DNA from: Marivirga lumbricoides
GTDB lineage: Bacteria > Bacteroidota > Bacteroidia > Cytophagales > Cyclobacteriaceae
Assembly: GCF_014636295.1 (NCBI RefSeq)
Contig: NZ_BMEC01000006.1
Span: 186,001-250,000 of the forward strand
Direction: 5' to 3'
Length of the DNA stretch: 64,000 bases
The notes beneath the pieces were generated by a model. The model was not told the origin of the DNA. It saw only the letters and a list, made by a program, of their open reading frames with translations, and made no database searches. This document shows, piece by piece, positions 43,722 through 53,723 of the stretch (positions are counted from its first letter, which is position 1; each line of letters opens with the position of its first letter). The translations under genes were made by a program, and so were the position numbers.

Positions 43722-45401
43722 TTAAAAAGAATATATAAAGCCTGCCAAAATCCGGAAACCCCGGTTAGGATAATTGTAGTAGTACTGATATTCTTTGGCA
43801 ATCAAGTTATTAGCATGAAGAAAAACATGAGACCGATCAGATAACTTATAATCAAATTTTAACCCTAAATCGAAGATTGCCGGGATTTCGCCCTCATCAT
43901 TTAAATTAGGAGTGTCGGTAGTTGGTGTAAAGCCAGGATTCATACTTCCTTGAAAATGTCCATTTAAACCAATAGTTAATTTCTGTGCAATCAGATAATC
44001 AGTATTAAACACCAATTGTGTTCCTGGCCTATATGGCATTTCTAAACCATTATCTAAATTGAAGTAGAAATAATCAGCCCGTAAAGCAGCTTTCCAATCA
44101 GGATTTAACTGCGCGGTTAAGCCTGCATAAATATTTATCTCAGTATTATTTCCTGAAAAGTAAACAGGATTAAATATTTCCGGATACACATTATCAGGCA
44201 CATAACCATAGTTATTCTTGACCGAAGCGATGGAGAAACCTGCATCAAAACCCAACATACTTGAAAATGAACCATATACTGACCCATAAAGCTCAAAGGG
44301 CATCAGTGTATTACTTAATACTACAGAATCGTTCAAATAAGGATTTTCAGCCAATAAATTCCTTAAACGCACTTCTCTCACATCTCCTCTTATCCCCGCT
44401 TTAGCTGATACTTTTGCCAACAAACTATATTCCAAAGAAACATCCGGATAAACATGTAGCCTGTTCATTGATTCCAGCGTGTCATTTTCGTATACAAAGT
44501 TGAACCCTCCATTAATTCTTAGCTTTCCTAGTTCATAACTCACTCCCGGTTTAATCCTGAACAGACTTCTGTTACGACTATACTCATTATCGTTAAATTG
44601 ATGTTTACTGAAAAAACCATCTGAATTAAGAAAAACTTCAAATTCTTCCGACAGTTCAAATGAATTGGTTATGCTGTAATCAAATGATCCCTCTCCAGCC
44701 TCATAATTAGAAAATAACTGGTAGAGTTCCAGACCTATTCCATACTGGTAAGCATCCTCCAGGTTTCTATCCTTCAAGTTGATACTGGCGCCTACTGTAT
44801 GATAAGTACGTTGGATGCTGTCTCTGTCTATTTCAGTAACAGTGGAATCATAACCGTATAAATAATTATTATGTCTTTCATAAAAGGCATCAGCCTCAAC
44901 CACTGTTTTATCGAAAATAAGCTTTCCGTAAGGCTTTACTAGCTGATAACCTGAGCCTGAATTATTGCCATCTACTGCTCCTTTTGCAAAGCTTTGATGG
45001 TTGAAATGCAGCCCATAGCTTTGGTTTTTATTTCTTTTATTAGCTAAAAAAGCTTCCAGATAAGTAGCTCCATAATTACCTAATCCGGCTTTTACCTGAT
45101 TGGCATACAGCTTATCAAGTTTTTCATCCTGCACAGTAAGTACACGGATTTTAGGTTTAATGCTATTAAGTGTAGGTTGAAATTCCTTTATAGTGAAAGT
45201 AACCGGTACCTGAATACTGTCTTTTTTAATTTTCGGCACTTGCTGAAAATTACGCGTTGCCCGAGGTAACTCAATTTGCCTGTTTTTTTCGATAATGATT
45301 TGGGAATCTTCCATTTCACTGGTTTTAGGGTTTTCCCAATTATCCTGCGCATTTACAGTTTGTACAAGCGCAACAAGTATGATAAAAAGTAAATAACGCA
45401 T
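43722..45401 (-). CDS. Outer-membrane beta-barrel protein (TonB-dependent-receptor-like)
   Basis: 559 aa from the ATG at 45401 (MRYLLFIILVALVQTVNAQ, a good signal peptide); an upstream ATG at 45428 lies inside the TPR gene and would add nine residues before the signal. After a short periplasmic stretch it is a long series of amphipathic strands with aromatic girdles (FYERHNNYLYGYDSTVTEID, SYGLHFNHQSFAKGAVDGNN, ANNLIAKEYQYYYNYPNRGF) and ends in Phe (GFIYSF), the classical barrel C-terminus. No plug domain is clear. It starts 1 bp after the TPR gene and probably works with it. Confidence 0.8.
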   Translation of the reverse strand: MRYLLFIILVALVQTVNAQDNWENPKTSEMEDSQIIIEKNRQIELPRATRNFQQVPKIKKDSIQVPVTFTIKEFQPTLNSIKPKIRVLTVQDEKLDKLYANQVKAGLGNYGATYLEAFLANKRNKNQSYGLHFNHQSFAKGAVDGNNSGSGYQLVKPYGKLIFDKTVVEADAFYERHNNYLYGYDSTVTEIDRDSIQRTYHTVGASINLKDRNLEDAYQYGIGLELYQLFSNYEAGEGSFDYSITNSFELSEEFEVFLNSDGFFSKHQFNDNEYSRNRSLFRIKPGVSYELGKLRINGGFNFVYENDTLESMNRLHVYPDVSLEYSLLAKVSAKAGIRGDVREVRLRNLLAENPYLNDSVVLSNTLMPFELYGSVYGSFSSMLGFDAGFSIASVKNNYGYVPDNVYPEIFNPVYFSGNNTEINIYAGLTAQLNPDWKAALRADYFYFNLDNGLEMPYRPGTQLVFNTDYLIAQKLTIGLNGHFQGSMNPGFTPTTDTPNLNDEGEIPAIFDLGLKFDYKLSDRSHVFLHANNLIAKEYQYYYNYPNRGFRILAGFIYSF

Positions 45402-45402
45402 A

Positions 45403-48400
45403 TTAGTTTTTTGTAGAATCAGTTTCAAGAATCATTTCACCTTGGGCCGCCCGAATGGAATCTTCTTCCCTCTTATTTTGTAAAGATTGCTGCTTTTCTT
45501 CCTCTTCAATTTTTTGCAGTTTCAGTTTTGCTTCTTTTACCAGCACTACGGATTTAGCATTTTCAATAATGGAGTTTAAAGTTGCTTTGGCCTGGAATAA
45601 TTCGCCCATAGCATGGTAATTATCTGCTATTAATAAAAAAGACTTTCCTAACCACTCGGGGTAATTGGCAAAATCATTATTTAAAGAAAACAGTGTATTA
45701 AGAGACTTTTGATACTCCTTAGAAGTATATTGCATTAAAGCAATCATATACTTTGATTCTGCCGCATTGGCATCTTTCGCATTATCCACTGCTTTGGCAA
45801 ACTGCTCTTCTGCATTTTTGTAATCTCCCTGGTAGTAGTATGCCAATCCTTTGTTCAGATAAGCCTCATTCACAGCATTGGAATTGACCGGTGCTTCATT
45901 TAAGATTAAGTCAGCATATTTTATCATTTCTGAATACTTGCTTTCTGCCTTTGCAATCTGCAATAAACCTGAGTAAGCATTGTATTTATCTTTATTATTA
46001 TCTGCCGATTGTAGTACCTTATTATAGTATAATCCGGCATTCTCATAATTATTGTTTAAGTACTCCAATTCAGCAATTTTCTGCAAAGATCTTTTCACAA
46101 AAGGTGTTTTATTCTCCTGAACCACCTCGTAAAAATAAGTAAGAGCTTTATCATTCTGCTGATTTCTGTAATAGGCATCTGCCAGGTAATACTTGGCTTC
46201 AAAGCTTAAAGCATTGTCAGGGTACTCGCTTAAGTAACTTTGGAAAGCTGCCACTGCTTTATCATAACTTTGGTTGAAGTACAATGATTTTGCAGCGTCA
46301 AATTCGATAGCTGTAACAGCTTTATCGTTAGGATTCGCTGTCTTATAAGCTGCTAAATATTGATCAATATCGCCTGATGTACCCTGCATTCCGTATATTT
46401 CCTGCAATCCTAATAACGCTCCGTTTGCTGTTGGGTGAGTAAGGTAATTATCTAAAATGTTTTTATAGTCCTGAATTGCCTGATCATACTTTTTTAGGTT
46501 GAAATAAGCAATGGCTCTTTTGGATAATGCATAAGGCTTCAATGGTGTTTGCTGACTCGCCTTTAACAAATAAGAAAATCCATCTACTGCTTCTGCATAT
46601 TGTCCGCTTTCAAAAGCCACCTGTGCTTTCTGAAAAAGTGCATTATCATAATAGCTGGAGTTTTTATATTCAGACAAAATGATGTCGAAATTCTTATTGG
46701 CTTTCTCATTCTGGGATAAAATGCTGTGAATTACACCTTTTTGAAAGTAAGCGTAATCAATTTTCTCACTTCGCTCATTAATGGCTGTTTGATAGTTACT
46801 AAGTGCTAAATCGTAATTTTTAGTTACATAATAACAATCAGCCAAACGAATAATCGCATCACCGTAATAAGGCTGAGACTTCCCTCCTTTTACATAGGCG
46901 TTAAAGTAATTAAGCGCATTTTTAAATTGCTTGTCATTATAATAAGCATGTGCAATTCCATACTGCAAGCCGGGGTACCAATCGTCAGAAGTGGTAGAGT
47001 TATTCAACGACTTTTCGTAAGCTTTAATCGCTTCTTCATATTTCTTTCCAGTGGAATAGGCTTCGCCCATCCAGTAATATGCCTGGCCGGTCAGCTTCTT
47101 ATTCTGCGGATAAGCTACAGATTTTTCAAAAAACTGTACAGCCATAAAGAAATTGGCCTGGTTAAAATAAATGACACCCTGATAGAAAGCGACCTTTTGG
47201 TAGGCCTCCTTAAGCTTTAGTGTTTTTTGAGGAACAGACTCTAAAAATTTAATGGCAACATCATAGGCATTTGTATTAAGGTAAGCCTGTGTAAGTAATT
47301 CTGTTGCTTCCGTAGCATAATTACTTCTCGGATATTGAGCGATAAAATCCTTTAACTCTGTAATTGCATCATTAAACAGGTTCTGCTTAATGTATAGTTT
47401 AGCTAACTGATACTGGCTTTCTTCTTTAATGCCTGAAATAAAATCTAACAATTTAGCCTGCTGAAATGCATTGATGGCATATCGTGTATTGTCTTTTTCC
47501 ACATACAGCTTACCCAGGTAGTAAGAACTGAATTGTGAAAGCGAATCTTTCACTAAGCCCACTTGCTCAAAAAGGCTTATTGCTTCTTCTGTATTTTCTT
47601 GTTTGTACTCAGCATAAGCCATTCTGTAAAGTATTTCTCTTTCCGGTTTTGCTTTGCTTTTATCTCTGAAATCTGTAAAATACTCAGAAGCTTCCGGATA
47701 GTTCTTTTTGAAATAATAGGAGTCACCAATAATCAGGCTTAAATCAGCAGAAGCCATACCTGAAAGGTTATTCCGGATACTCTCTGCGTAATCAATTACC
47801 TGATCATACTTTTTTTGCCTGTAGTAAATATTGGCAATCATCGTAGAAGTAGTAGCTTTATAGGACTCATTTTCACTGGCCTTTTTTAAATCGATTACTG
47901 CCTGGTCATAGTCCTCCTGCTCAAAAGCGATGTAGCCTGCATAATAGCTGGCAGCAGGCTGATAACTTGAATTCCCTCTTTTTAATTGGTTAAAATAAGG
48001 AAGAGCCTCAGTAAATGCTCTCCTGCTAAAGTATGAATAGGCTAATTTGAACTGATAATCTGTTTTATCCTTAGGCTTTAATGCACTTTCTTTCACCAAT
48101 TCATAATATTGAATGGCTTTAGGATAGTTTTTCTCTCTGTAGTAGAAATTTCCTAATTGAAAGTAAGCTTCTTCAGCATATACATTATTAGGATGATTTT
48201 TAACAAAGTTCTTGATTCTGGCTTCACCATCCGCATGGAAAAGGTAGATAGCCGCCAGCGCACTAAAATACTCTGCATTTTGCGCCTTAAGAGCTGTTCT
48301 TTTGGGATGATAGGTATACTCTTCCAAAAGCTTTTGGGAGGCATTATATTGCTGTGATTGAAAAAGATTAAGCCCTTCATTGTAGAGGTCATCCGCTGAT

Positions 48401-48492
48401 TGATCAACGTGAGCATATTGCGCAAAGCCTGATAAAGGTAGACAGAACAGAAGTAAGGATATTAATATTTTGTGGTTCATTGTATTTTTCAA
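45403..48492 (-). CDS. Large exported tetratricopeptide-repeat protein
   Basis: 1029 aa. A signal peptide (ILISLLLFCLPLSGFAQ) is followed by more than twenty TPR units across almost the whole length: for example AEEAYFQLGNFYYREKNYPK, GQAYYWMGEAYSTGKKYEEA and NNYENAGLYYNKVLQSADNN. The 34-residue A-xx-GxxY...Y pattern is regular. The end is a charged helix (LQKIEEEEKQQSLQNKREED). TPR arrays are protein scaffolds, and a periplasmic CpoB-like role next to TonB/ExbBD is plausible. The start may be the ATG at 48492 or 48480 (MNHKIL). Confidence 0.88.
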   Translation of the reverse strand: MKNTMNHKILISLLLFCLPLSGFAQYAHVDQSADDLYNEGLNLFQSQQYNASQKLLEEYTYHPKRTALKAQNAEYFSALAAIYLFHADGEARIKNFVKNHPNNVYAEEAYFQLGNFYYREKNYPKAIQYYELVKESALKPKDKTDYQFKLAYSYFSRRAFTEALPYFNQLKRGNSSYQPAASYYAGYIAFEQEDYDQAVIDLKKASENESYKATTSTMIANIYYRQKKYDQVIDYAESIRNNLSGMASADLSLIIGDSYYFKKNYPEASEYFTDFRDKSKAKPEREILYRMAYAEYKQENTEEAISLFEQVGLVKDSLSQFSSYYLGKLYVEKDNTRYAINAFQQAKLLDFISGIKEESQYQLAKLYIKQNLFNDAITELKDFIAQYPRSNYATEATELLTQAYLNTNAYDVAIKFLESVPQKTLKLKEAYQKVAFYQGVIYFNQANFFMAVQFFEKSVAYPQNKKLTGQAYYWMGEAYSTGKKYEEAIKAYEKSLNNSTTSDDWYPGLQYGIAHAYYNDKQFKNALNYFNAYVKGGKSQPYYGDAIIRLADCYYVTKNYDLALSNYQTAINERSEKIDYAYFQKGVIHSILSQNEKANKNFDIILSEYKNSSYYDNALFQKAQVAFESGQYAEAVDGFSYLLKASQQTPLKPYALSKRAIAYFNLKKYDQAIQDYKNILDNYLTHPTANGALLGLQEIYGMQGTSGDIDQYLAAYKTANPNDKAVTAIEFDAAKSLYFNQSYDKAVAAFQSYLSEYPDNALSFEAKYYLADAYYRNQQNDKALTYFYEVVQENKTPFVKRSLQKIAELEYLNNNYENAGLYYNKVLQSADNNKDKYNAYSGLLQIAKAESKYSEMIKYADLILNEAPVNSNAVNEAYLNKGLAYYYQGDYKNAEEQFAKAVDNAKDANAAESKYMIALMQYTSKEYQKSLNTLFSLNNDFANYPEWLGKSFLLIADNYHAMGELFQAKATLNSIIENAKSVVLVKEAKLKLQKIEEEEKQQSLQNKREEDSIRAAQGEMILETDSTKN

Positions 48493-48550
48493 TTACGTAT
48501 TTAACTCTATTTAGTGTTAAATATTTTTTAAAGGGGTGTTTTTATTACTC

Positions 48551-49573
48551 TTAATGCATCAACTTAAACACTAATTCTTTCATTAATTGATCTTCCGGCA
48601 TAGAAGCATTTACACCTTTGCTGGTCAAATCAGCCTGGTAAATGTAGGCCAGGTTTTGAATCACTTTATTAAGACTGAACCTCCTGACTGCTGCCATGTA
48701 TTCTTTGGCGATATAAGGAGAAACACCTGCTGCCTGCGCTACTCCACGATCTGTTTTATCAGGATGTTGATGAATAAGTAGAAGTTTGGTAAAAAAGCTA
48801 TGTAAAAAACCTATGGACAAGATGGCAGGATGATTTTTTGGGTCTGCGGCAAAATACTGAATAATTCTGTTGGCTTGTAACACATCTCCCTGAACCAATG
48901 CCTTCTGTAATTCAAATATATTGTAGTCCTTATTAATCCCCACGTATTCCTGCACCAGGGCAGCATCAATTTCAATGGGATCTTTAAAGTTGACGAGTAT
49001 TTTGTCAATTTCATTGGAAAGCCGCTCCAGGTTATTACCTATGTATTCTGTGAGCAACATCATTGCCTGGCGGTTAATTTTATACCCTCTGCCGCTTACA
49101 TATTGCTGAATCCAGTCTGGAACTTTATTTTCATAAATTTTATTTGATTCAAGATAAACGGTATTCTTTTCAATTACCTTGAATATTTTCTTACGCTTAT
49201 CAATTTTTTTGTGCTTATGGCAGAAAACAAGAACAGTTGAAGGTTGCGGATTTTGAAGATAAGCTTCGAAAACTTCCATACCTCCTTCTTTCTTTTTAAA
49301 GTCTGCCAACTCCTGCGCTTCCTTTAAAATAATCACCTGTCTTTGTCCCATCATGGGAAAGCTTCTGGCAGCAGAAATCACATCATTTAAAGCTACATCT
49401 TTACCATATAAAATGCGCTGATTAAAGCTTTTCTCTGCATCACTCAAAGCATTTTTCTCAATGTAATTGCTAATAACATCTATAAAATAAGGCTCTTCAC
49501 CCTGCAAAAAATAAATGGGAGCATAAACTCCTTTCTTTAAATCATCAACAATCTGCTCTGCTGTTTTTGCCAT
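48551..49573 (-). CDS. holA: DNA polymerase III delta subunit
   Basis: 340 aa clamp-loader subunit that opens the sliding clamp. It starts MAKTAEQIVDDLKKGVYAPI and YFLQGEEPYFIDVISNYIEK, typical of HolA, then SFPMMGQRQVIILKEAQELA, NRQAMMLLTEYIGNNLERLS and NEIDKILV. The C-terminal collar region includes NPAILSIGFLHSFFTKLLLI-like helices (here HPAILSIGFLHSFFTKLLLI). The length is standard. It lies 58 bp upstream of the TPR gene on the same strand. Confidence 0.93.
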   Translation of the reverse strand: MAKTAEQIVDDLKKGVYAPIYFLQGEEPYFIDVISNYIEKNALSDAEKSFNQRILYGKDVALNDVISAARSFPMMGQRQVIILKEAQELADFKKKEGGMEVFEAYLQNPQPSTVLVFCHKHKKIDKRKKIFKVIEKNTVYLESNKIYENKVPDWIQQYVSGRGYKINRQAMMLLTEYIGNNLERLSNEIDKILVNFKDPIEIDAALVQEYVGINKDYNIFELQKALVQGDVLQANRIIQYFAADPKNHPAILSIGFLHSFFTKLLLIHQHPDKTDRGVAQAAGVSPYIAKEYMAAVRRFSLNKVIQNLAYIYQADLTSKGVNASMPEDQLMKELVFKLMH

Positions 49574-49701
49574 TCAATATCAATTATTTTAACAACGCGA
49601 AGATAAGAGATACTTTGAATATGATGAAGGGAAGCAAAAAGAATTACTGCTCTGGTAAAATGACATAGGAATGATGAATAAGTACTCAGGAAGCTAGCAA
49701 G

Positions 49702-49728
49702 AAAAAAGGATAGCATTTCTGCTACCCC
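49702..49728 (-). terminator. Terminator after the M16 peptidase gene
   Basis: On the minus strand GGGTAGC (49727-49721) pairs with GCTATCC (49714-49708), with one G-T pair and a 6-nt loop, followed by six T residues (49707-49702). It ends the M16 peptidase gene and lies before holA. Confidence 0.8.
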
Positions 49729-49771
49729 TTCTATTTAATCGAACAAACAAAATAACTTAAAGCAACTAAGC

Positions 49772-52624
49772 TTATTTAACTTCAATTTTATTATCAACTG
49801 GGTTTCCATCAGCATCCACTTTTACCACTTCTTTTAAGTTTAAAGCCTCTACCCCTTCCAATTGTGTTTTGGCATCACCTACAATGATGTAACTCATTTC
49901 ATCAACATTCATGTATTTATCCATAATAGCTTTCATATCTTCCACAGTATAAGCTTTCAACTCCGCTTGATTTTTGCTGATGAAATCCTTAGGCAGGTTG
50001 TAAGATGAGATTTGCTGAAGAATGCTCAACTTCTGACCTAATGTTTCATAGTCCCGTGCTTCTTTTCTGATTAAAGCAGTTCTCGCTTTTTCAAGTTCAG
50101 CCGAATCATATTCAGATTTATAAGTTTCGATAACATCTTTAAAAGTCTGAACTGATTGTGGTGTAACATTGGTTTTTACACTTGAATAAGCAGTAAATGG
50201 TGCTGGAGAATTAGATGATGGTAAATAAGAATAAGCTCCGTAAGTGTAACCTTTATCTTCTCTTAGCACCTGGAATAATTTCCCGCCTGAATTACCTCCA
50301 AGCCCATAATTAGCTACGGTTAATGGGTAATAATCTTTGTCGTTTCTTGGTACTGCCATTCTTTTCATTTGAATAACTGACTGCTTGGCATCACCAAAAT
50401 TAGCAAAGTAAATTTTACCCTGATCAGGTACAGCATTTACCTCGTAAGTAGGAAACTCCACTTCTTTTTTCTGCCATTTTTCACTTAAACCTGATAACGC
50501 CTTTTCAACATCTGCCTGAGAAACACTACCTGCTACCTGAAAGCCAGTAATATTAGGCGCAAAGTAGTTGGCATAATAATTCTTCAGGTCATCAATAGTG
50601 ATTTTCTGCACAGACTCCACTGTACCACTTGAGGGTTTAGAGAAAATATGGTTGTCTCCATAAATGATTTTATCAGCAACTGTACTTGCAATGGCATCAG
50701 GATTGGCATTGCGTTGTTTAATATTATTGATTTGTCTTTCTTTAATTCTTGCAAATTCTGCTTCATCCCATCTTGGCTCCAATAACATTTCTTCCATAAT
50801 GGCAATGGTTTCAGCAAAGTAGCGCGAAAGTGAGTTTCCGTAAATTACAATTTCCTCATTACCACTGTAAATGTTAATGCTAGCACCTAATTGACCAATA
50901 GCATCCTGTAATTCTATAGGAGTTTTGTTTTTGGTACCTTCTTCCATTAGCTGGGTAGTAAGGCTGGCCACACCTGGCAATTCAGGGTTATCCAACATTT
51001 GTCCGCCTTTAATTCTAATACTGAAGTTCACTAAAGGCAACTCATTAGACTCAATGCCCAAAACTTTAATACCATTAGCCAAAGTAGTTTCATAAATAGT
51101 TGGTGCAGTAATCAAAGGCTTTTCACCCAAAGCCGGAATAACACTTCTATCTATTTTACTTGGTGTTTTTTCATAATCAGCAGCTGAATCAAGCTCAGCA
51201 AGATCAACATCAGTGGCAGGCTCAACTTCTTCTATTTTCACTGTTGCTTTCTCAGAACCATCCAAAATCAATTCAAGCTGCCCTTGTGGCACCATGCTTG
51301 TTATAATTGCATTTTTACCTTTAATGTACTTTTCATACACACGCATCACGTCCTCTTTCTCTACTGCTAAGATTTTATCGATATCCTTAGAAATAAAGCC
51401 CGGATCACCTTTAAATTCATTATAATTACTTAATTGAAAAGCTTTTCCGAGTACACTTGAAATTCCGTTATAAAAATTTGTCTCCTGACGCGCTTTAATT
51501 CTGTCAAGATCTTTTTCTGAGAAACCATTTTTCTCGAAATCAGCCAGTGCTTCGTTAATGGCAACATATACGGAATCCAAATCCACACCGTCTTTAGCTC
51601 TAACCCCTATGTTAAACTCACCTGCTAATTCGCTTGAGTTATTATAAGAGAATACACTTGGGGCATACTCAGTTTCTTCAACTAATTTCTTATAAAGTGG
51701 TGCTCTTTTACCTTCACTTAAAATTTCTCCTAACGCATCCAGAGCCCAGGTATCTTCATGATATTGCTCCACAGTAGGGTAAGTAATTCTCAAATCCGGA
51801 ACTTTTGCATACGCATCCTCATGGTACAATTTCTTAGTTTCACTCAGTGTTACAGGCATTGGCTCCAATACTTTGGCCTCTCCTCTTGAAGGAATTTCAC
51901 CAAAATACTTTTCGATCCATGCTTTCAGTTCTTCTTTATTGAAATCACCAGCAACAACCAAAGTAGCGTTGTTAGGTCCATACCAGTTATTGTAGAAATC
52001 TTTTACGTCATCTAAAGTAGCTGCCTGCAAATCTTCCAACTCACCAATCACCTCCCAGTTGTAAGGGTGACCTTCAGGATATAAAGCTTTCTTTATAATA
52101 TAATTTCTGTGGCCATAAGGCTGGTTATCAACTCTCTGTCTTTTTTCATTCTGCACAACAGGTTTTTCTCCTTCTAAGTCTTTCTTAGTAATGGCATTAA
52201 TGAAATAACCCATTCTATCAGCTTCCATCCAAAGTATTCTTTCAGTAGCATCTTTAGGAACTACCTCATAATAAACGGTTCCGTCTGTCCAGGTACCACC
52301 GTTAAATGTGCCTCCCAAGTCAGAAATATTCTTAAAGAAAGCCCCTTCTTCAACGTTTTCAGATTTTTGAAACAACATGTGCTCAAAAAAGTGAGCAAAT
52401 CCAGTTCTGCCCGGAAGTTCCCTGCTGGAACCAACATGCATTTGAATGGCTACTGCCACAATTGGGTCTGACTTATCCTCATGTAAAATTACCTCCAGGC
52501 CATTAGGCAGGGTATATTTTTCGTAGTCGATGGATAATTCCACTTTGCTTTCCTTCTTATCTGATTGACATGAAACGACTGCCAACATCAAAAAAGCCAA
52601 AGCGAATGCTGATAACTTTCTCAT
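49772..52624 (-). CDS. M16 family zinc peptidase with two insulinase domains, lipoprotein
   Basis: 950 aa. Lipoprotein signal MRKLSAFALAFLMLAVVSCQ with lipobox AVVS-C. The N-terminal domain has the inverted zinc motif GFAHFFEHMLF (His78-x-x-Glu81-His82) and the downstream Glu region VVQNEKRQRVDNQPYGHRNY. The second half (from about residue 500, ETTLANGIKVLGIESNELPL) repeats the fold without an HxxEH motif, so one domain is active and one is a partner, as in other 900-aa M16 proteins. It probably degrades peptides in the periplasm. It is a single gene with a terminator. Confidence 0.93.
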   Translation of the reverse strand: MRKLSAFALAFLMLAVVSCQSDKKESKVELSIDYEKYTLPNGLEVILHEDKSDPIVAVAIQMHVGSSRELPGRTGFAHFFEHMLFQKSENVEEGAFFKNISDLGGTFNGGTWTDGTVYYEVVPKDATERILWMEADRMGYFINAITKKDLEGEKPVVQNEKRQRVDNQPYGHRNYIIKKALYPEGHPYNWEVIGELEDLQAATLDDVKDFYNNWYGPNNATLVVAGDFNKEELKAWIEKYFGEIPSRGEAKVLEPMPVTLSETKKLYHEDAYAKVPDLRITYPTVEQYHEDTWALDALGEILSEGKRAPLYKKLVEETEYAPSVFSYNNSSELAGEFNIGVRAKDGVDLDSVYVAINEALADFEKNGFSEKDLDRIKARQETNFYNGISSVLGKAFQLSNYNEFKGDPGFISKDIDKILAVEKEDVMRVYEKYIKGKNAIITSMVPQGQLELILDGSEKATVKIEEVEPATDVDLAELDSAADYEKTPSKIDRSVIPALGEKPLITAPTIYETTLANGIKVLGIESNELPLVNFSIRIKGGQMLDNPELPGVASLTTQLMEEGTKNKTPIELQDAIGQLGASINIYSGNEEIVIYGNSLSRYFAETIAIMEEMLLEPRWDEAEFARIKERQINNIKQRNANPDAIASTVADKIIYGDNHIFSKPSSGTVESVQKITIDDLKNYYANYFAPNITGFQVAGSVSQADVEKALSGLSEKWQKKEVEFPTYEVNAVPDQGKIYFANFGDAKQSVIQMKRMAVPRNDKDYYPLTVANYGLGGNSGGKLFQVLREDKGYTYGAYSYLPSSNSPAPFTAYSSVKTNVTPQSVQTFKDVIETYKSEYDSAELEKARTALIRKEARDYETLGQKLSILQQISSYNLPKDFISKNQAELKAYTVEDMKAIMDKYMNVDEMSYIIVGDAKTQLEGVEALNLKEVVKVDADGNPVDNKIEVK

Positions 52625-52925
52625 AATTTTAGTTTAAATTCTTAATTTGTTCATAAATTCAGGAATAAAAATCACTTAATCCATTTTAAAAAATATGAGC
52701 GGATTGCTTATAAGATGAGTGGTAGAATTAGGTTGCTTAGCAGTACCTACATCATCTATAAATTCTGTAATTGAGCTGTATTAGCGCCTGAATAAACCAG
52801 CCTTATAATTGTATTTTTCAGGTACAAGAACCCTATCGTTCTTATAACTAGATAGATCGTAAATCATCAACTATCCAATAATTACAGTTGAGAACAAATG
52901 AGGTAATTAAAGAATTACGTTTACC
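52625..52925. other. Intergenic region without recognised gene
   Basis: About 300 bp between the M16 gene and the patatin gene. Only a small stem is seen (AAGAAC 52826-52831 with GTTCTT 52838-52843). No ORF, RNA gene or clear promoter is apparent. The M16 promoter should lie in the left part. Confidence 0.6.
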
Positions 52926-53723
52926 CTATATCTCTGATGATTTGCTTTTTGCTTTGCCAGCAGATTTTATAAAGCCAGGCTTTTGCTGAGCCAGCATATT
53001 TTTAGTGTATTCGTAGCCGATATCAAATATTTCATGAGCTTTGGAAAGTGCAAAAACTTTATATTGATCCAATTGCTGAGGTTCAATGAAAAAATCTACA
53101 TATTGCTTTTGCTCTGATGTATTGCAGCCAATAGCCATTAACATTGTGCGTTCCAGTGTATCCTTAGTTCCTCTGGCCATTGCATGCTTTGCTATCGGGT
53201 TGCAGTTTATTCCAAAGAGATAATCAGCTTGCTCACGGATAACCTGAGCCGGCATATTGCATAAAACACCTCCATCCACATAGAGGTCTTCTCCTATTGT
53301 AATTGGCTCAAAGATAACAGGAATACTGGCAGAAGCTAATAAGGGCCTAATGAGTTCTCCTTCAGAAAAATACGCTACTTTTCCTTGTGTATAATTTGTA
53401 GTGGAAATGGTAAAAGGCAATTCCAGGCTTTCAAAGTTATTCTCGGGAAAATAGTTTAATAAGAGGTCCGAAATCTTTTCAAGCTTAACAAAGCCTGAAC
53501 CTATAATTATAGGTCTGAAATACTTCAGGAAATTAATGTCAGCAATAATTTCCATTGTTCTTTTGGGAAGATACCCTGCTGCCAGAAAAGCACCCACTAT
53601 TGCTCCAGCACTGGCACCTGAAATAATTGAAGGTCTGATTCCGGCTTCATGCAAGGCTTGTACAGCCCCCAAATGCGCAAAACCCCGTGCACCACCTCCT
53701 GAAAATGTTATACCTATTTTCAC
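52926..53723 (-). CDS. Patatin-like phospholipase
   Basis: 265 aa. The Ser-Asp dyad is complete: oxyanion loop GGGARGFAHLG (residues about 10-20), nucleophile GASAGAIVG (GxSxG, Ser near 40) and the catalytic Asp in YVDGGVLCNMPA. It is related to the RssA-like group with the ADINFLKYFRPIIIGSGFVK cap segment. It is a cytoplasmic acyl hydrolase without signal peptide. The C-terminal 15 residues are Lys/Ser-rich. It overlaps the MBL-fold hydrolase by 4 bp, so the two are translationally coupled. Confidence 0.93.
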   Translation of the reverse strand: MKIGITFSGGGARGFAHLGAVQALHEAGIRPSIISGASAGAIVGAFLAAGYLPKRTMEIIADINFLKYFRPIIIGSGFVKLEKISDLLLNYFPENNFESLELPFTISTTNYTQGKVAYFSEGELIRPLLASASIPVIFEPITIGEDLYVDGGVLCNMPAQVIREQADYLFGINCNPIAKHAMARGTKDTLERTMLMAIGCNTSEQKQYVDFFIEPQQLDQYKVFALSKAHEIFDIGYEYTKNMLAQQKPGFIKSAGKAKSKSSEI

